Assembly: GCF_015670405.1 (NCBI RefSeq)
Contig: NZ_JADPBQ010000002.1
Location: 169,890-233,889 of the forward strand
DNA length: 64,000 bases
DNA from: Clostridium sp. 1001271B_151109_B4
Lineage (GTDB): Bacteria > Bacillota > Clostridia > Clostridiales > Clostridiaceae
Direction of reading: 5' to 3'
Shown here: positions 46,828-54,737 of the stretch, piece by piece
How the letters are laid out: each line of letters starts with the position of its first letter
Position numbering within the stretch: position 1 is the first letter of the stretch
Translations under genes and position numbers: made by a program
The notes under the pieces: model-generated
Seen by the model: only the letters and a program-made list of their open reading frames with translations
Told to the model about the DNA's origin: nothing
Database searches by the model: none

Positions 46828-46910
46828 TAGTTTTAATGTTGTTATTAATATAACGCTATTTCAAATATATGTTAATAACTGTTTTTGTTATTTTTTTAAT
46901 ACTTTTTTTA

Positions 46911-47804
46911 TTAATTTACTTCTCCGCCTTCAACTACTATATCTTCAGGATTTACAGCATCACCATATACAGGTTCTAATGTCTTTTTATAATCATTTAA
47001 GAAAAACTCTTCATCTGCTAAGCTTTTAATTTCATCATTAATCCAATTTAATAGCTCTGTATTTCCTTTTTGTACAGCTGGTGCAATAGTATCAATATTA
47101 CCTATGCTTTCTATACCAGTAGTAAAGCCTTCATTTTGGTTTGACCAAGCTAAAGCTTCAGTATTATCAGTTGCAAAAGCATCTCCTCTTCCATCTAATA
47201 ATGCATCATATGCTTCTTGATATTCATCATATTTAACAAGAGTTAAATCAGGATAAGTTTGTGAGAAATATGTTTCTGCAGTTGTTCCTTTAACAACAAT
47301 TAACTTCTTGTCATTTAATTGATCAACATCAGTAATTAATGCACTATCTGGTGATACTATTCCTAATGCAACTTTCATATATGGAAGAGCAAAATCAACA
47401 GCTTCCTTACGTTCATCTGTTACTGTAAAATTAGCTAATATTAAATCTACTTTACCTGATTTCAGATATTCAACCCTGCTTGCAGCTTCAACATAAACAA
47501 ACTCTACTGCATCTTCACTACCTAATAAGTCTTTACCTATTCTTTTTGCAAACTCTACATCATAACCTTGAACATCCCCGTTAGAATCAACATATCCAAA
47601 TGGATTTTTGTCACTAAAGACACCTATTTTAATTTTCCCATCTTCCTTAATTTCATCTAAAGTTCTTGCCTTAGCACTTCCACTTGTGTCAGTACTTCCT
47701 GCATCATTTGATCCATTGTTTGAATCATTTGTACTAGAACCACATCCAACTAAAAGCCCCATTATTAATGTGATTGATAAAAGTACTCCTAAAAATTTTT
47801 TCAT
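46911..47804 (-). CDS. Cysteine-binding lipoprotein of ABC transporter (CjaA-like)
   Basis: This family 3 solute-binding protein begins with a lipoprotein signal (LLVGCGSS, lipid Cys near residue 22) and a Ser/Asn-rich linker. The mature part closely follows the pattern I know of Campylobacter CjaA, a cysteine-binding protein: IGVFSDKNPFGYVDSNG, VEFVYVEAASRVEYLKSGK, DLILANFTVTDER, VDFALPYMKVALG, KGTTAETYFSQTYPD and GRGDAFATDNT. Cysteine is therefore the inferred ligand. The frame extends far upstream; the ATG at 47804, 8 nt after AAAGGGGG, is the real start. Confidence 0.9.
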   Translation of the reverse strand: MKKFLGVLLSITLIMGLLVGCGSSTNDSNNGSNDAGSTDTSGSAKARTLDEIKEDGKIKIGVFSDKNPFGYVDSNGDVQGYDVEFAKRIGKDLLGSEDAVEFVYVEAASRVEYLKSGKVDLILANFTVTDERKEAVDFALPYMKVALGIVSPDSALITDVDQLNDKKLIVVKGTTAETYFSQTYPDLTLVKYDEYQEAYDALLDGRGDAFATDNTEALAWSNQNEGFTTGIESIGNIDTIAPAVQKGNTELLNWINDEIKSLADEEFFLNDYKKTLEPVYGDAVNPEDIVVEGGEVN

Positions 47805-47841
47805 GGTAAAATCCCCCTTTAAATTTATTAATTTTAATTCT

Positions 47842-48591
47842 TTATACACTTTCATAACTAAATGTATTAAGAAATTGTTTAGCTCTATCAGTCTTTGGAT
47901 TTGTAAAGAATTCTTCTGGTGATGATTCTTCAATGATATTACCAATATCCATAAAGATAACTCTATCAGCTACAGCTCTAGCAAATTCCATTTCATGTGT
48001 TACTATTAGCATAGTCATTCCATCCTTTGCTAATTCTAATACAACTTGAAGAACTTCCCTTACCATTTCTGGATCTAATGCTGCAGTTATTTCATCCAAT
48101 AATAATATTTGTGGATGCATAATTAAAGCTCTAACAATAGCTACTCTTTGCTTTTGCCCTCCAGATAATTGTCTTGGATAATCACTTTTTCTATCCAAAA
48201 GTCCAACTCTCTCTAAAAGTTTTTCTGCTTCCGCTTTAGCCTCTTCCTTATTTCTTTTTTGCACTAAAGTTGGTGCTAAAATTAAATTTTTCATTATATT
48301 CATGTTTGGAAATAACTCATAACTTTGAAATACCATACCTATTTTTTCACGTATTTCATGAACCTTATTATTATCAGATGATATTTCCTTTCCATTTAAA
48401 ATAATTTTCCCTGAATCTATTGGCTCTAGCTTATTTAAGCACCTTAAAAAAGTACTTTTCCCACAACCAGAAGGTCCTACCACTACTACAACCTCTCCCT
48501 TTTCTAATGAAAATGAAAGATTATTTAAAACTATTTTTGATTTATCATATGACTTAGTTAAATTTTTGACTTCTAATATTTTATCCCCCAT
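47842..48591 (-). CDS. Amino-acid (cysteine) ABC transporter ATPase
   Basis: The 249-residue ATPase has Walker A (GPSGCGKST, residues 39-47), Q-loop ([10 protein letters not shown]), signature ([15 protein letters not shown]), Walker B ([15 protein letters not shown]) and the switch His (IVTHEMEFA), typical of the polar amino-acid GlnQ family. It lies 2 nt after the permease gene and directly before the binding protein. It powers import of the binding protein's ligand, inferred to be cysteine. Confidence 0.93.
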   Translation of the reverse strand: MGDKILEVKNLTKSYDKSKIVLNNLSFSLEKGEVVVVVGPSGCGKSTFLRCLNKLEPIDSGKIILNGKEISSDNNKVHEIREKIGMVFQSYELFPNMNIMKNLILAPTLVQKRNKEEAKAEAEKLLERVGLLDRKSDYPRQLSGGQKQRVAIVRALIMHPQILLLDEITAALDPEMVREVLQVVLELAKDGMTMLIVTHEMEFARAVADRVIFMDIGNIIEESSPEEFFTNPKTDRAKQFLNTFSYESV

Positions 48592-48592
48592 C

Positions 48593-49270
48593 TTAATCTC
48601 TTAGCCTCCTCTCTAATACTTCTGACAGTTTTGAAAATGGAAAACAAATTACAAAATACATTATAAAAATTGTTCCATATACCCAAAGTGCTGCATCTGG
48701 TGTAGTATAACGATTTGCATCTATTATTTGCTTACCAACCTTAACAACTTCAACTACACCTATAAGTACTACTAAAGAAGTTGTTTTAATCATTCTAGTT
48801 AATAAATTCATTGCTGATGGAATTAATCTTCTAATAGTTTGAGGTATTATAATATGTATAAATACCTGTGTCTTTGTCATTGCAAGCGCAAATCCACTTT
48901 CATATTGATGTTTTGGTACTGCAATAAGTGCACTTCTTACTAAGTCTCCCATTTCTGCTGTTCCCCAAAAAGTAAATACTATTACTGCAGCAGTTTCACC
49001 TGAAAAGTTAGTTCCTATGTGTTTTGCGGCACCAAAATATACTAAGAATAATAAAACAAGCTGTGGCATTATTCTTACAATTTCAAGATAAACTCTACAA
49101 ACTGCACGAACAATTTTATTTTCACTAGTCATTATTACTCCCATTAAAATTCCAAGCCCTACTGAAAGAATCATTGAAATTAAAGCAATTTTTAAAGATA
49201 CCCATATTCCTTGGCATAGTCTTAAGAAATTACTACCCTCAAATAGCACTCGAATTCCCAAATCCTGCAT
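48593..49270 (-). CDS. Amino-acid ABC transporter permease
   Basis: The 225-residue permease of the HisM/GlnP family has five hydrophobic segments and the EAA loop motif near residue 125 ([22 protein letters not shown]). It overlaps the preceding permease gene by 32 nt. The start ATG has AAAGGAGAG 6 nt upstream inside that overlap. Together the two permeases form the heterodimeric channel. Confidence 0.92.
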   Translation of the reverse strand: MQDLGIRVLFEGSNFLRLCQGIWVSLKIALISMILSVGLGILMGVIMTSENKIVRAVCRVYLEIVRIMPQLVLLFLVYFGAAKHIGTNFSGETAAVIVFTFWGTAEMGDLVRSALIAVPKHQYESGFALAMTKTQVFIHIIIPQTIRRLIPSAMNLLTRMIKTTSLVVLIGVVEVVKVGKQIIDANRYTTPDAALWVYGTIFIMYFVICFPFSKLSEVLERRLRD

Positions 49271-49910
49271 AACGAACTCTCCTTTCTATAAATGTACAAA
49301 TTAAAGAAATAGGAAGCAAGATAATTAAATATGCTATTACTAACATAAATAATGCTTCATCTGTTTTATAATAAATACCTATTAAATCTTTAGCTACAAA
49401 CATCAAGTCTGCTAAAGCAACAGCACTAAACACTGAAGTTTCCTTTATTAAGAAAATAATATTTGCACATAAAACTGGAACTGAAGTTTCAAAGGCTTGC
49501 GGCAATGTAATATGCCAAAAGACTTGTGATTTTGTCATCCCTAAACTTAAGGCTGATTCATGTTGTACTACTGACACATTTTCAATTCCTGATCTAAATG
49601 CCTCTGCCATATAACTTCCTCCTAAAAAGGCTAGTCCTATAATTCCACATGCTTCTGAGCTTAAGACAATGCCTATCTTTGGCAAACCAAAATATAAAAA
49701 GAATAACTGAATTAATAACGGCGTATTTCTTGATAATTCAATATATATTGAGACTATTGTTTTAAGTACCGGTATTTTCATAGTCTTAATTAAGCTACAA
49801 ATAATTCCTATAACTAATGATAATAGTATTCCTATTACTGCAATCTTTATAGTTAAAATTCCAGCTTCTACATATAGCTTATAGTGAGTTTGTATAAAAC
49901 TCATATCCAT
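49239..49910 (-). CDS. Amino-acid ABC transporter permease
   Basis: The first gene of the operon encodes a 223-residue HisM/GlnP-type permease: five hydrophobic segments and the EAA loop HESALSLGMTKSQVFWHITL near residue 118, with LSRNTPLLIQLFFLYFGLP as a typical family block. The start follows AGGGGGATAAAAT. An intrinsic terminator sits between this start and the promoter, at 49960-49998, so expression depends on readthrough. Confidence 0.92.
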   Translation of the reverse strand: MDMSFIQTHYKLYVEAGILTIKIAVIGILLSLVIGIICSLIKTMKIPVLKTIVSIYIELSRNTPLLIQLFFLYFGLPKIGIVLSSEACGIIGLAFLGGSYMAEAFRSGIENVSVVQHESALSLGMTKSQVFWHITLPQAFETSVPVLCANIIFLIKETSVFSAVALADLMFVAKDLIGIYYKTDEALFMLVIAYLIILLPISLICTFIERRVRYAGFGNSSAI

Positions 49911-49959
49911 ATTTTATCCCCCTAATCAATAATTAATTTTGAACTATATTATATATATA

Positions 49960-49998
49960 AAAAACAGGTAAATGCTTATTACACATTTACCTGTTTTT
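49960..49998 (-). terminator. Terminator/attenuator upstream of the cysteine ABC operon
   Basis: A perfect 15-bp stem (AAAAACAGGTAAATG/CATTTACCTGTTTTT, 9-nt loop) is followed by six T on the minus strand. It lies 28 nt after the cysteine-rich ORF and 45 nt before the Shine-Dalgarno of the first permease gene. Confidence 0.9.
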
Positions 49999-50026
49999 CT
50001 TGCTTATCTAAAAAATAACTTAAGAA

Positions 50027-50152
50027 TCAGATATACAAATGCGTACAATAATTAACTGTACATTTATACATACAGTTGGAACAACACATCATAATATTGT
50101 TATTAAATATATTATTTATCTTTATATCATTTTGTGCATTGTAGCTTTTCAT
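50027..50152 (-). CDS. Cysteine-rich leader peptide (41 codons)
   Basis: An ATG at 50152 follows GGAAGGAGA at 8 nt. The 41-codon frame has an Asn/Ile-rich first half and a second half with five cysteine codons (positions 23, 24, 27, 31, 36; MMCCSNCMYKCTVNYC). The RNA over the Cys codons can form two mutually exclusive hairpins: ACTGTA/TACAGT (50055-50076), and ATGTAC with GTACGCAT (50039-50063). A terminator follows 28 nt after the stop, then a cysteine-transporter operon. This is the layout of a cysteine-sensing attenuation leader. A secreted Cys-rich peptide is the alternative. Confidence 0.72.
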   Translation of the reverse strand: MKSYNAQNDIKINNIFNNNIMMCCSNCMYKCTVNYCTHLYI

Positions 50153-50206
50153 AACTTATTCTCCTTCCATTTATTTTAAATCTCTTTTTTAATTCTTATA
50201 GTTTTA

Positions 50207-50235
50207 TCTATAGTATTCTATATTGGTATTGTTAA
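50207..50235 (-). promoter_or_regulatory. Promoter of the leader/cysteine ABC operon
   Basis: TTAACA (-35), 17 nt, TATAGA (-10) on the minus strand predicts a start near 50200, giving a leader of about 240 nt to the attenuator. Confidence 0.6.
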
Positions 50236-50303
50236 GAATATTTTATACATTTTCCTGTAATGGTTTATATTTATTTTTTGTTTTTTATTCAAGCAAAATA
50301 TAA

Positions 50304-50344
50304 AAAAGTAGTGTCTATACATATTACTATATAAACACCACTTC
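50304..50344 (-). terminator. Intrinsic terminator of the radical SAM gene
   Basis: AAGTGGTGTTTATATAG pairs with TGTATAGACACTACTT (minus strand), followed by TTTTTTATATTTT. It separates the queuosine-type unit from the cysteine operon. Confidence 0.8.
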
Positions 50345-50358
50345 TTAATTTTTTATTA

Positions 50359-51048
50359 TTAATCACCTACACCAAAGTCAGTATTATGATATAAAACTTC
50401 AATTGTTGGATGATTATCTAAGAAACTATATTCTTTTTTAAACCACTGTACTAATTCCTCATCCCTCTTAATATGAGTAGTATTATTAACAAAAACATTA
50501 ATAGTTGCATACTTAAAATGTTCTAAAACTATTTTAATATCTTCTTCAATCATTTCCTTAGTTTGTCCCTTTATTCCAACCATTAAACAAACCGATTGGA
50601 ACTTTTCTGCAACTTCTTTCGCATCCTTAAATTTAGCATTTTTATTAAGATAATTATTTCTAAATTCATAGTCAAATGTTTCAATTCCAATCTTGAATAT
50701 TATAGGAATATTAAAGAAGGTTCTCATTTCATCTAATCTATTTCTATAACACCAATGACTTTCAAAAAATAACAACTTAATTTTCTTTTCATCTACTATC
50801 TTTTTTATATACTCTAAAGTTTTTTTAGGTATTTCAAAACAGCTTCCTGAATTAATTACTTCAAGAACACCAAACTCACCAGTTATATTATCTAAAATCT
50901 CTATATTTTGCTTATTTAATTCTTCCTCATCTTTTCCATTATCATCTATGTAATCACAAAAACTACACTTTCCCCAAACACATGAAAAAGCTCTTAATAA
51001 AACAATTTCCCTATTATTTTTATTAGTAATCTTATTATACCTGTCCAT
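50359..51048 (-). CDS. Radical SAM protein, candidate queuine lyase (QueL-like)
   Basis: This 229-residue protein has an N-terminal radical SAM cluster motif CVWGKCSFC (a Cx4Cx2C spacing, near residues 21-29), then a short TIM-barrel-like body (VLEVINSGSCFEIP, LLFFESHWCYRNRLDEM, FKIGIETFD). There is no SPASM or second cluster domain. It is 14 nt downstream of an ECF S component whose leader is a preQ1-I riboswitch. That context points to queuosine-precursor metabolism. QueL enzymes of gut clostridia convert queuine to preQ1, which would make this a salvage unit. The family match is inferred from context and size. Confidence 0.7.
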   Translation of the reverse strand: MDRYNKITNKNNREIVLLRAFSCVWGKCSFCDYIDDNGKDEEELNKQNIEILDNITGEFGVLEVINSGSCFEIPKKTLEYIKKIVDEKKIKLLFFESHWCYRNRLDEMRTFFNIPIIFKIGIETFDYEFRNNYLNKNAKFKDAKEVAEKFQSVCLMVGIKGQTKEMIEEDIKIVLEHFKYATINVFVNNTTHIKRDEELVQWFKKEYSFLDNHPTIEVLYHNTDFGVGD

Positions 51049-51062
51049 CTTTTCTCCTATAC

Positions 51063-51629
51063 TTAAGCATTTCTTTGTAACTTAAAATTTTTAGGTATCA
51101 CTTTAATAACATTAAATACTAATACTACTATTATAATTTTATCAATAAATTCCGTTAATATTTGAGTTATAAATACGCTTGGCACTAATTCTAAACCTAT
51201 ACTATTTAAATACATTACAATAATTGAATTACCTGATGAAGTAATTCCTCCAAATACATAAGCTGAAGCAATTGCTGCAACAAAAGCAGAACATGAAGCA
51301 ATTAATAATATACTAAATGGTGCAATAACCGTCTTCTTAAATCCACCTTTTTTATAAAGTATACCTGCTAAAAGTCCTACTACCATTTGTGAAGGTATAA
51401 AATATATTGCATATGGGTCAAATGTCACCGTAGTTATTAAATAACTTAATATTCCTGTTACCACTCCTGATATTGGTCCAAATAAAAATGCTACTGTAAA
51501 TGTCCCTATTGTGTCAAGAAATATAGGAAGCTTTAATGCTACTGCTATCAGTGCTCCTACGACATTTATACCTATACATAATGATATAAGTACTAATTTG
51601 TTTGTATTGTTTTTTTTCACTCTTTTCAC
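51063..51629 (-). CDS. ECF transporter S component, putative queuosine-precursor uptake
   Basis: The 188-residue membrane protein has five or six helices and the ECF S-component look: a basic N-terminus, LPIFLDTIGTFTVAFLFGPI near residue 34, PYAIYFIPSQMVVGLLAGIL near 71 and a final basic tail. The preQ1-I riboswitch in its leader makes a 7-deazaguanine (preQ1 or queuine) the likely cargo. The energising ECF module (EcfA1/A2/T) is not in the window and would be shared. Confidence 0.8.
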   Translation of the reverse strand: MKRVKKNNTNKLVLISLCIGINVVGALIAVALKLPIFLDTIGTFTVAFLFGPISGVVTGILSYLITTVTFDPYAIYFIPSQMVVGLLAGILYKKGGFKKTVIAPFSILLIASCSAFVAAIASAYVFGGITSSGNSIIVMYLNSIGLELVPSVFITQILTEFIDKIIIVVLVFNVIKVIPKNFKLQRNA

Positions 51630-51688
51630 TCCTATTCTTAAATTAGTAAGTGTAAGAGAGATTTCTTCTGCCGTCCAAAAATAAATAA

Positions 51689-51713
51689 ACCTCTAAGTTA
51701 TAAACTTAGAGGT
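51689..51713 (-). terminator. Riboswitch-controlled terminator
   Basis: A perfect 11-bp stem (ACCTCTAAGTT/AACTTAGAGGT) with T-rich tail lies between the preQ1 aptamer and the S-component gene. The upstream AGTTATAG/CTATAACT pair (about 51741-51765) is a candidate alternative hairpin. Confidence 0.75.
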
Positions 51714-51766
51714 CCTATAAACAAAACTTATTCTTATTAAGTTATAGAATATTACTCCTATAACTA

Positions 51767-51808
51767 AGCCTAGTTTTTTATAGAGGGATGGTCATACGAA
51801 CCTCTCCT
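51767..51808 (-). promoter_or_regulatory. PreQ1-I riboswitch aptamer
   Basis: The minus strand reads AGAGGTTCGTATGACCAT, then CCCTCTATAAAAAACTAGG. This has the P1 stem (AGAGG/CCTCT), the loop and the A-rich tail ATAAAAAACTA that forms the pseudoknot of the preQ1-I class. It controls the ECF S component and radical SAM genes downstream. Confidence 0.9.
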
Positions 51809-51959
51809 AGTAATCCTACTAGATTTTATTTAATTCTTTCATATTATATATTCTTATAATACTTTTTACAATAATCTTTATATAAATTATCTATATTTTT
51901 CTTTAAAATAATTATTAATTATAGCTAAAACCATAAAACTTATTATAAAAGTCTAAAAT

Positions 51960-52553
51960 TTAAACAGCTTTAACCATTCGATATAAAACATGTGAATAAT
52001 ACGGCTCTTCGATTTCAAAAACAAAATCTAAATTTTCATAAAAACTTTTAACCCCCTTATCTTTTGCTAGTAGAGAACAAGTATTATATCCCTCTTCCTT
52101 AGCATTATTTTCAGCCAATTTAATAAGAGCTTTTCCAATTCCCATTCCCCTATACTCTTCAAAAGTTGCTAAGTTAGCAATATAAAGTTCATTTTCACCA
52201 CATTCAAAAAAATTAAACTCTAAAATAATATCTCTAATAAATCTTATCTTATTTTTAATACCATTTATATTCTTAATTAACCTAATACTTGTTATCAAAT
52301 CTAACTTTGATAAGTCTTTACCTTTTAATAATATAATAGCTCCACAAACCTTTCCGTCTAGTTCTGCAACCTTAACATTATTGTAAGAATATCTAGAATT
52401 CTCGCATTCAACTAATATTTTTATTCTGTCTATTATTGCATCCTTACTTCCATAACCCCATACCTGCTCAGGATCATCTTCTGTTTTATAAACCAGCTCT
52501 GCAATAATTTTCGAGTCTCCTTTTGTTGCTTCTCTTAACGTGAAACTTTCCAT
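51960..52553 (-). CDS. GNAT-family N-acetyltransferase
   Basis: The 197-residue protein is a GNAT acetyltransferase. FTLREATKGDSKIIAELVY is the N-terminal strand-helix, and ANLATFEEYRGMGIGKALIK is motif A with the acetyl-CoA pyrophosphate loop. ENNAKEEGYNTCSLLAKDKG and FYENLDFVFE are motif B. A 40-residue helical insert (about 85-125) is larger than usual. Substrate is unknown. It starts behind AGAGAGG and stands alone. Confidence 0.85.
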   Translation of the reverse strand: MESFTLREATKGDSKIIAELVYKTEDDPEQVWGYGSKDAIIDRIKILVECENSRYSYNNVKVAELDGKVCGAIILLKGKDLSKLDLITSIRLIKNINGIKNKIRFIRDIILEFNFFECGENELYIANLATFEEYRGMGIGKALIKLAENNAKEEGYNTCSLLAKDKGVKSFYENLDFVFEIEEPYYSHVLYRMVKAV

Positions 52554-52744
52554 AAAAATTCCTCTCTTTTTTTAATATAATAAATTCTTTATATAATTAT
52601 TATATTTTTAATTAACTTTGTATTTAAGGCTTTGTGGTGCTAAAAAAATGTACTTATGTACCCTAAATTATTGTTAAACTTTATTATATTCTGTACAAAT
52701 GTCCATTAAATAAATACTAAGTGTATATAATTATCTAAAATAAA

Positions 52745-52769
52745 AAGCAACCTTACATAAAGGCTGCTT
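52745..52769 (-). terminator. Intrinsic terminator of the EAL gene
   Basis: AAGCAGCCTT pairs with AAGGTTGCTT (G-U pairs), followed on the minus strand by TTTATTTTA. Confidence 0.8.
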
Positions 52770-52800
52770 ACTTTAATTTTATATCATTTTCATAATCCTA

Positions 52801-54432
52801 TTATTCCAAGGAAAATTCTTTTAACTCAACAATATTCATAGGCTTACTATAATAATATCCTTGTATATATACATTTTTATTTACTATTTTTTTTATTTCT
52901 TCAATTTGATATTTCTGTTCAATACCTTCAATAACAAGGATCTTATCTGTTATTAGGGTTATTTTAGATATAAATGCTATTACTTCACTAGTAATTTGTG
53001 ATATTGAAATATTGTCTGCAAAACATTTATCTAATTTAACACTATCAAAATCTATTTCTTCCAAAATACTAAGATTAGAATATTCTACTCCAAAATCATC
53101 TATTGCAATTTTATATCCACTTTCTTTTAATAAAGCTATTGCTATTTGTATTTTTTCTAAATCCCTAGCATGAACCTTTTCTATAATCTCAAGAGAAATA
53201 CTTCCCTTTTTAATATTATAATCTGCTGCTAATTTAATTGCTCTATTTATAAATTCTGTATTTTCAAGTTCTCTAAATGATAAATTAAGAGATAAATAAA
53301 AGTTTTTATTTTTGTAATTTTCATAGTTACTTATTATTTTATAATCACAAATTACTTTTTCTAATATCCAAAGTGTAAGTTCATAAAACATATCCCCTTT
53401 TTCTATCTCTTTAAGAAAGTTAAAAGGAGATAAAACATTATTATTTTTATCTTTTAACCTTAATAACCCTTCAAACCCTACTTCAATATTTTTAAAGGGA
53501 TCTACTATTGGCTGATAATATAATAAAAAGTTTCCTTCTGTTATATTTTTAGTAACTCTTCGTTTTATAATTGTTTTTTTTATATATGGATATATTATTA
53601 CATATATAATACCAACAATTGTCATTATTGAAAGAGCAATTAATATAATATTCCTTAAAATTAACCCTTTCTGAAAATATTTATTATATATAAATGTTAG
53701 TTTATCAACTTTATTATTTAGGAAAAAATCAAAGTACTTTATGACCTCTTTACTTTTACCATTACCAACAATATAAACACTACCTACGTAATACTTTACT
53801 GTTTCTTTATAAGCTTCTACACTTCCATAAATTTTACTAGAAGATATTGCATCTACTTCTTTCAAATTTAATAAGCTTATACATTCATCATTTGTCTTAA
53901 CCTTTACTGGTTCAACATTTATATCATAATATCCTAACAGTTGAATTAACCATTCACTTTTTATGTCTCCATCAAGATATGCAAACTTTTTCCCATTTAA
54001 ATCATTTAAATTCGCATATTGAGATTCATTAATATCACCATATATATATATGTATCGATTATCAAATTCTATATGACTATCAGAATATATTAATTTAGAA
54101 TTTTTATTTGGTATATTATATAATCCCATTAAAATATCTATTTCTTCATTTTCTAACATCTCTATTGCATTATTAATATTAACATCTACATATTCATATT
54201 CTATATTTAAATTAGAACATAAAGTATCTAATAATTCATGATAATATCCATGAACATTCCCTTTTTTATCTTTATAATAATAGGGATAATATGAATAATA
54301 TCCAACCTTTATTTTTTTCTCTTTGTAATTAGGATACATATACAAAGAACTCGTATCCTTATGATAAAAACAATTTAAACCACAAATAATAATTAACAAA
54401 GAAACAATTATAAATATTCCTTTTTTATTCAT
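52801..54432 (-). CDS. Solute-binding-domain/EAL cyclic-di-GMP phosphodiesterase
   Basis: The 543-residue protein fuses an extracytoplasmic family 3 solute-binding domain to a cytosolic EAL domain. The sensor is about residues 35-250 (KIKVGYYSYYPYYYKDKKGN start), bounded by an N-terminal signal anchor and a helix near 258-285. The EAL domain (about 300-540) keeps the catalytic residues: EGLLRL, the Asn of LNLSFRELE, LEIIE, the DDFG pair, the Lys of DSVKLDKCFA, Glu of IEGIEQ and Gln of QGYYYSKP. It should hydrolyse c-di-GMP when a periplasm-side ligand binds. The start is uncertain because no good Shine-Dalgarno is present. Confidence 0.88.
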   Translation of the reverse strand: MNKKGIFIIVSLLIIICGLNCFYHKDTSSLYMYPNYKEKKIKVGYYSYYPYYYKDKKGNVHGYYHELLDTLCSNLNIEYEYVDVNINNAIEMLENEEIDILMGLYNIPNKNSKLIYSDSHIEFDNRYIYIYGDINESQYANLNDLNGKKFAYLDGDIKSEWLIQLLGYYDINVEPVKVKTNDECISLLNLKEVDAISSSKIYGSVEAYKETVKYYVGSVYIVGNGKSKEVIKYFDFFLNNKVDKLTFIYNKYFQKGLILRNIILIALSIMTIVGIIYVIIYPYIKKTIIKRRVTKNITEGNFLLYYQPIVDPFKNIEVGFEGLLRLKDKNNNVLSPFNFLKEIEKGDMFYELTLWILEKVICDYKIISNYENYKNKNFYLSLNLSFRELENTEFINRAIKLAADYNIKKGSISLEIIEKVHARDLEKIQIAIALLKESGYKIAIDDFGVEYSNLSILEEIDFDSVKLDKCFADNISISQITSEVIAFISKITLITDKILVIEGIEQKYQIEEIKKIVNKNVYIQGYYYSKPMNIVELKEFSLE

Positions 54433-54737
54433 TCTCATCACCAAATCAACTAATAATATTGTTAACTAGTACCATTTTCTTGATATCGTTTCGACTTTTT
54501 TCGCAATCTTTACTTTTATTATTTTACTAAAATCACATTCTATTTCAACCCTTTTGACTATTTTTATTTATAGATAACGTTTTTTAATGAATATTGAAAT
54601 TTCAATTTAATTATATATTTAATTTTTTTATAAATCTATTTTGAAAATTTCTATCAATTGAAAATTATTATTGATAGAATCATTGACTTATTATATACTT
54701 AATATTATTTAAAAATATTTTTATAAAGGAGAATTAT
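54433..54737. other. Divergent AT-rich spacer
   Basis: About 300 bp between two divergent genes. TTGAAATTTCAA-like palindromic words (54594-54604, 54645-54662) are present; no gene is seen. Confidence 0.4.
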
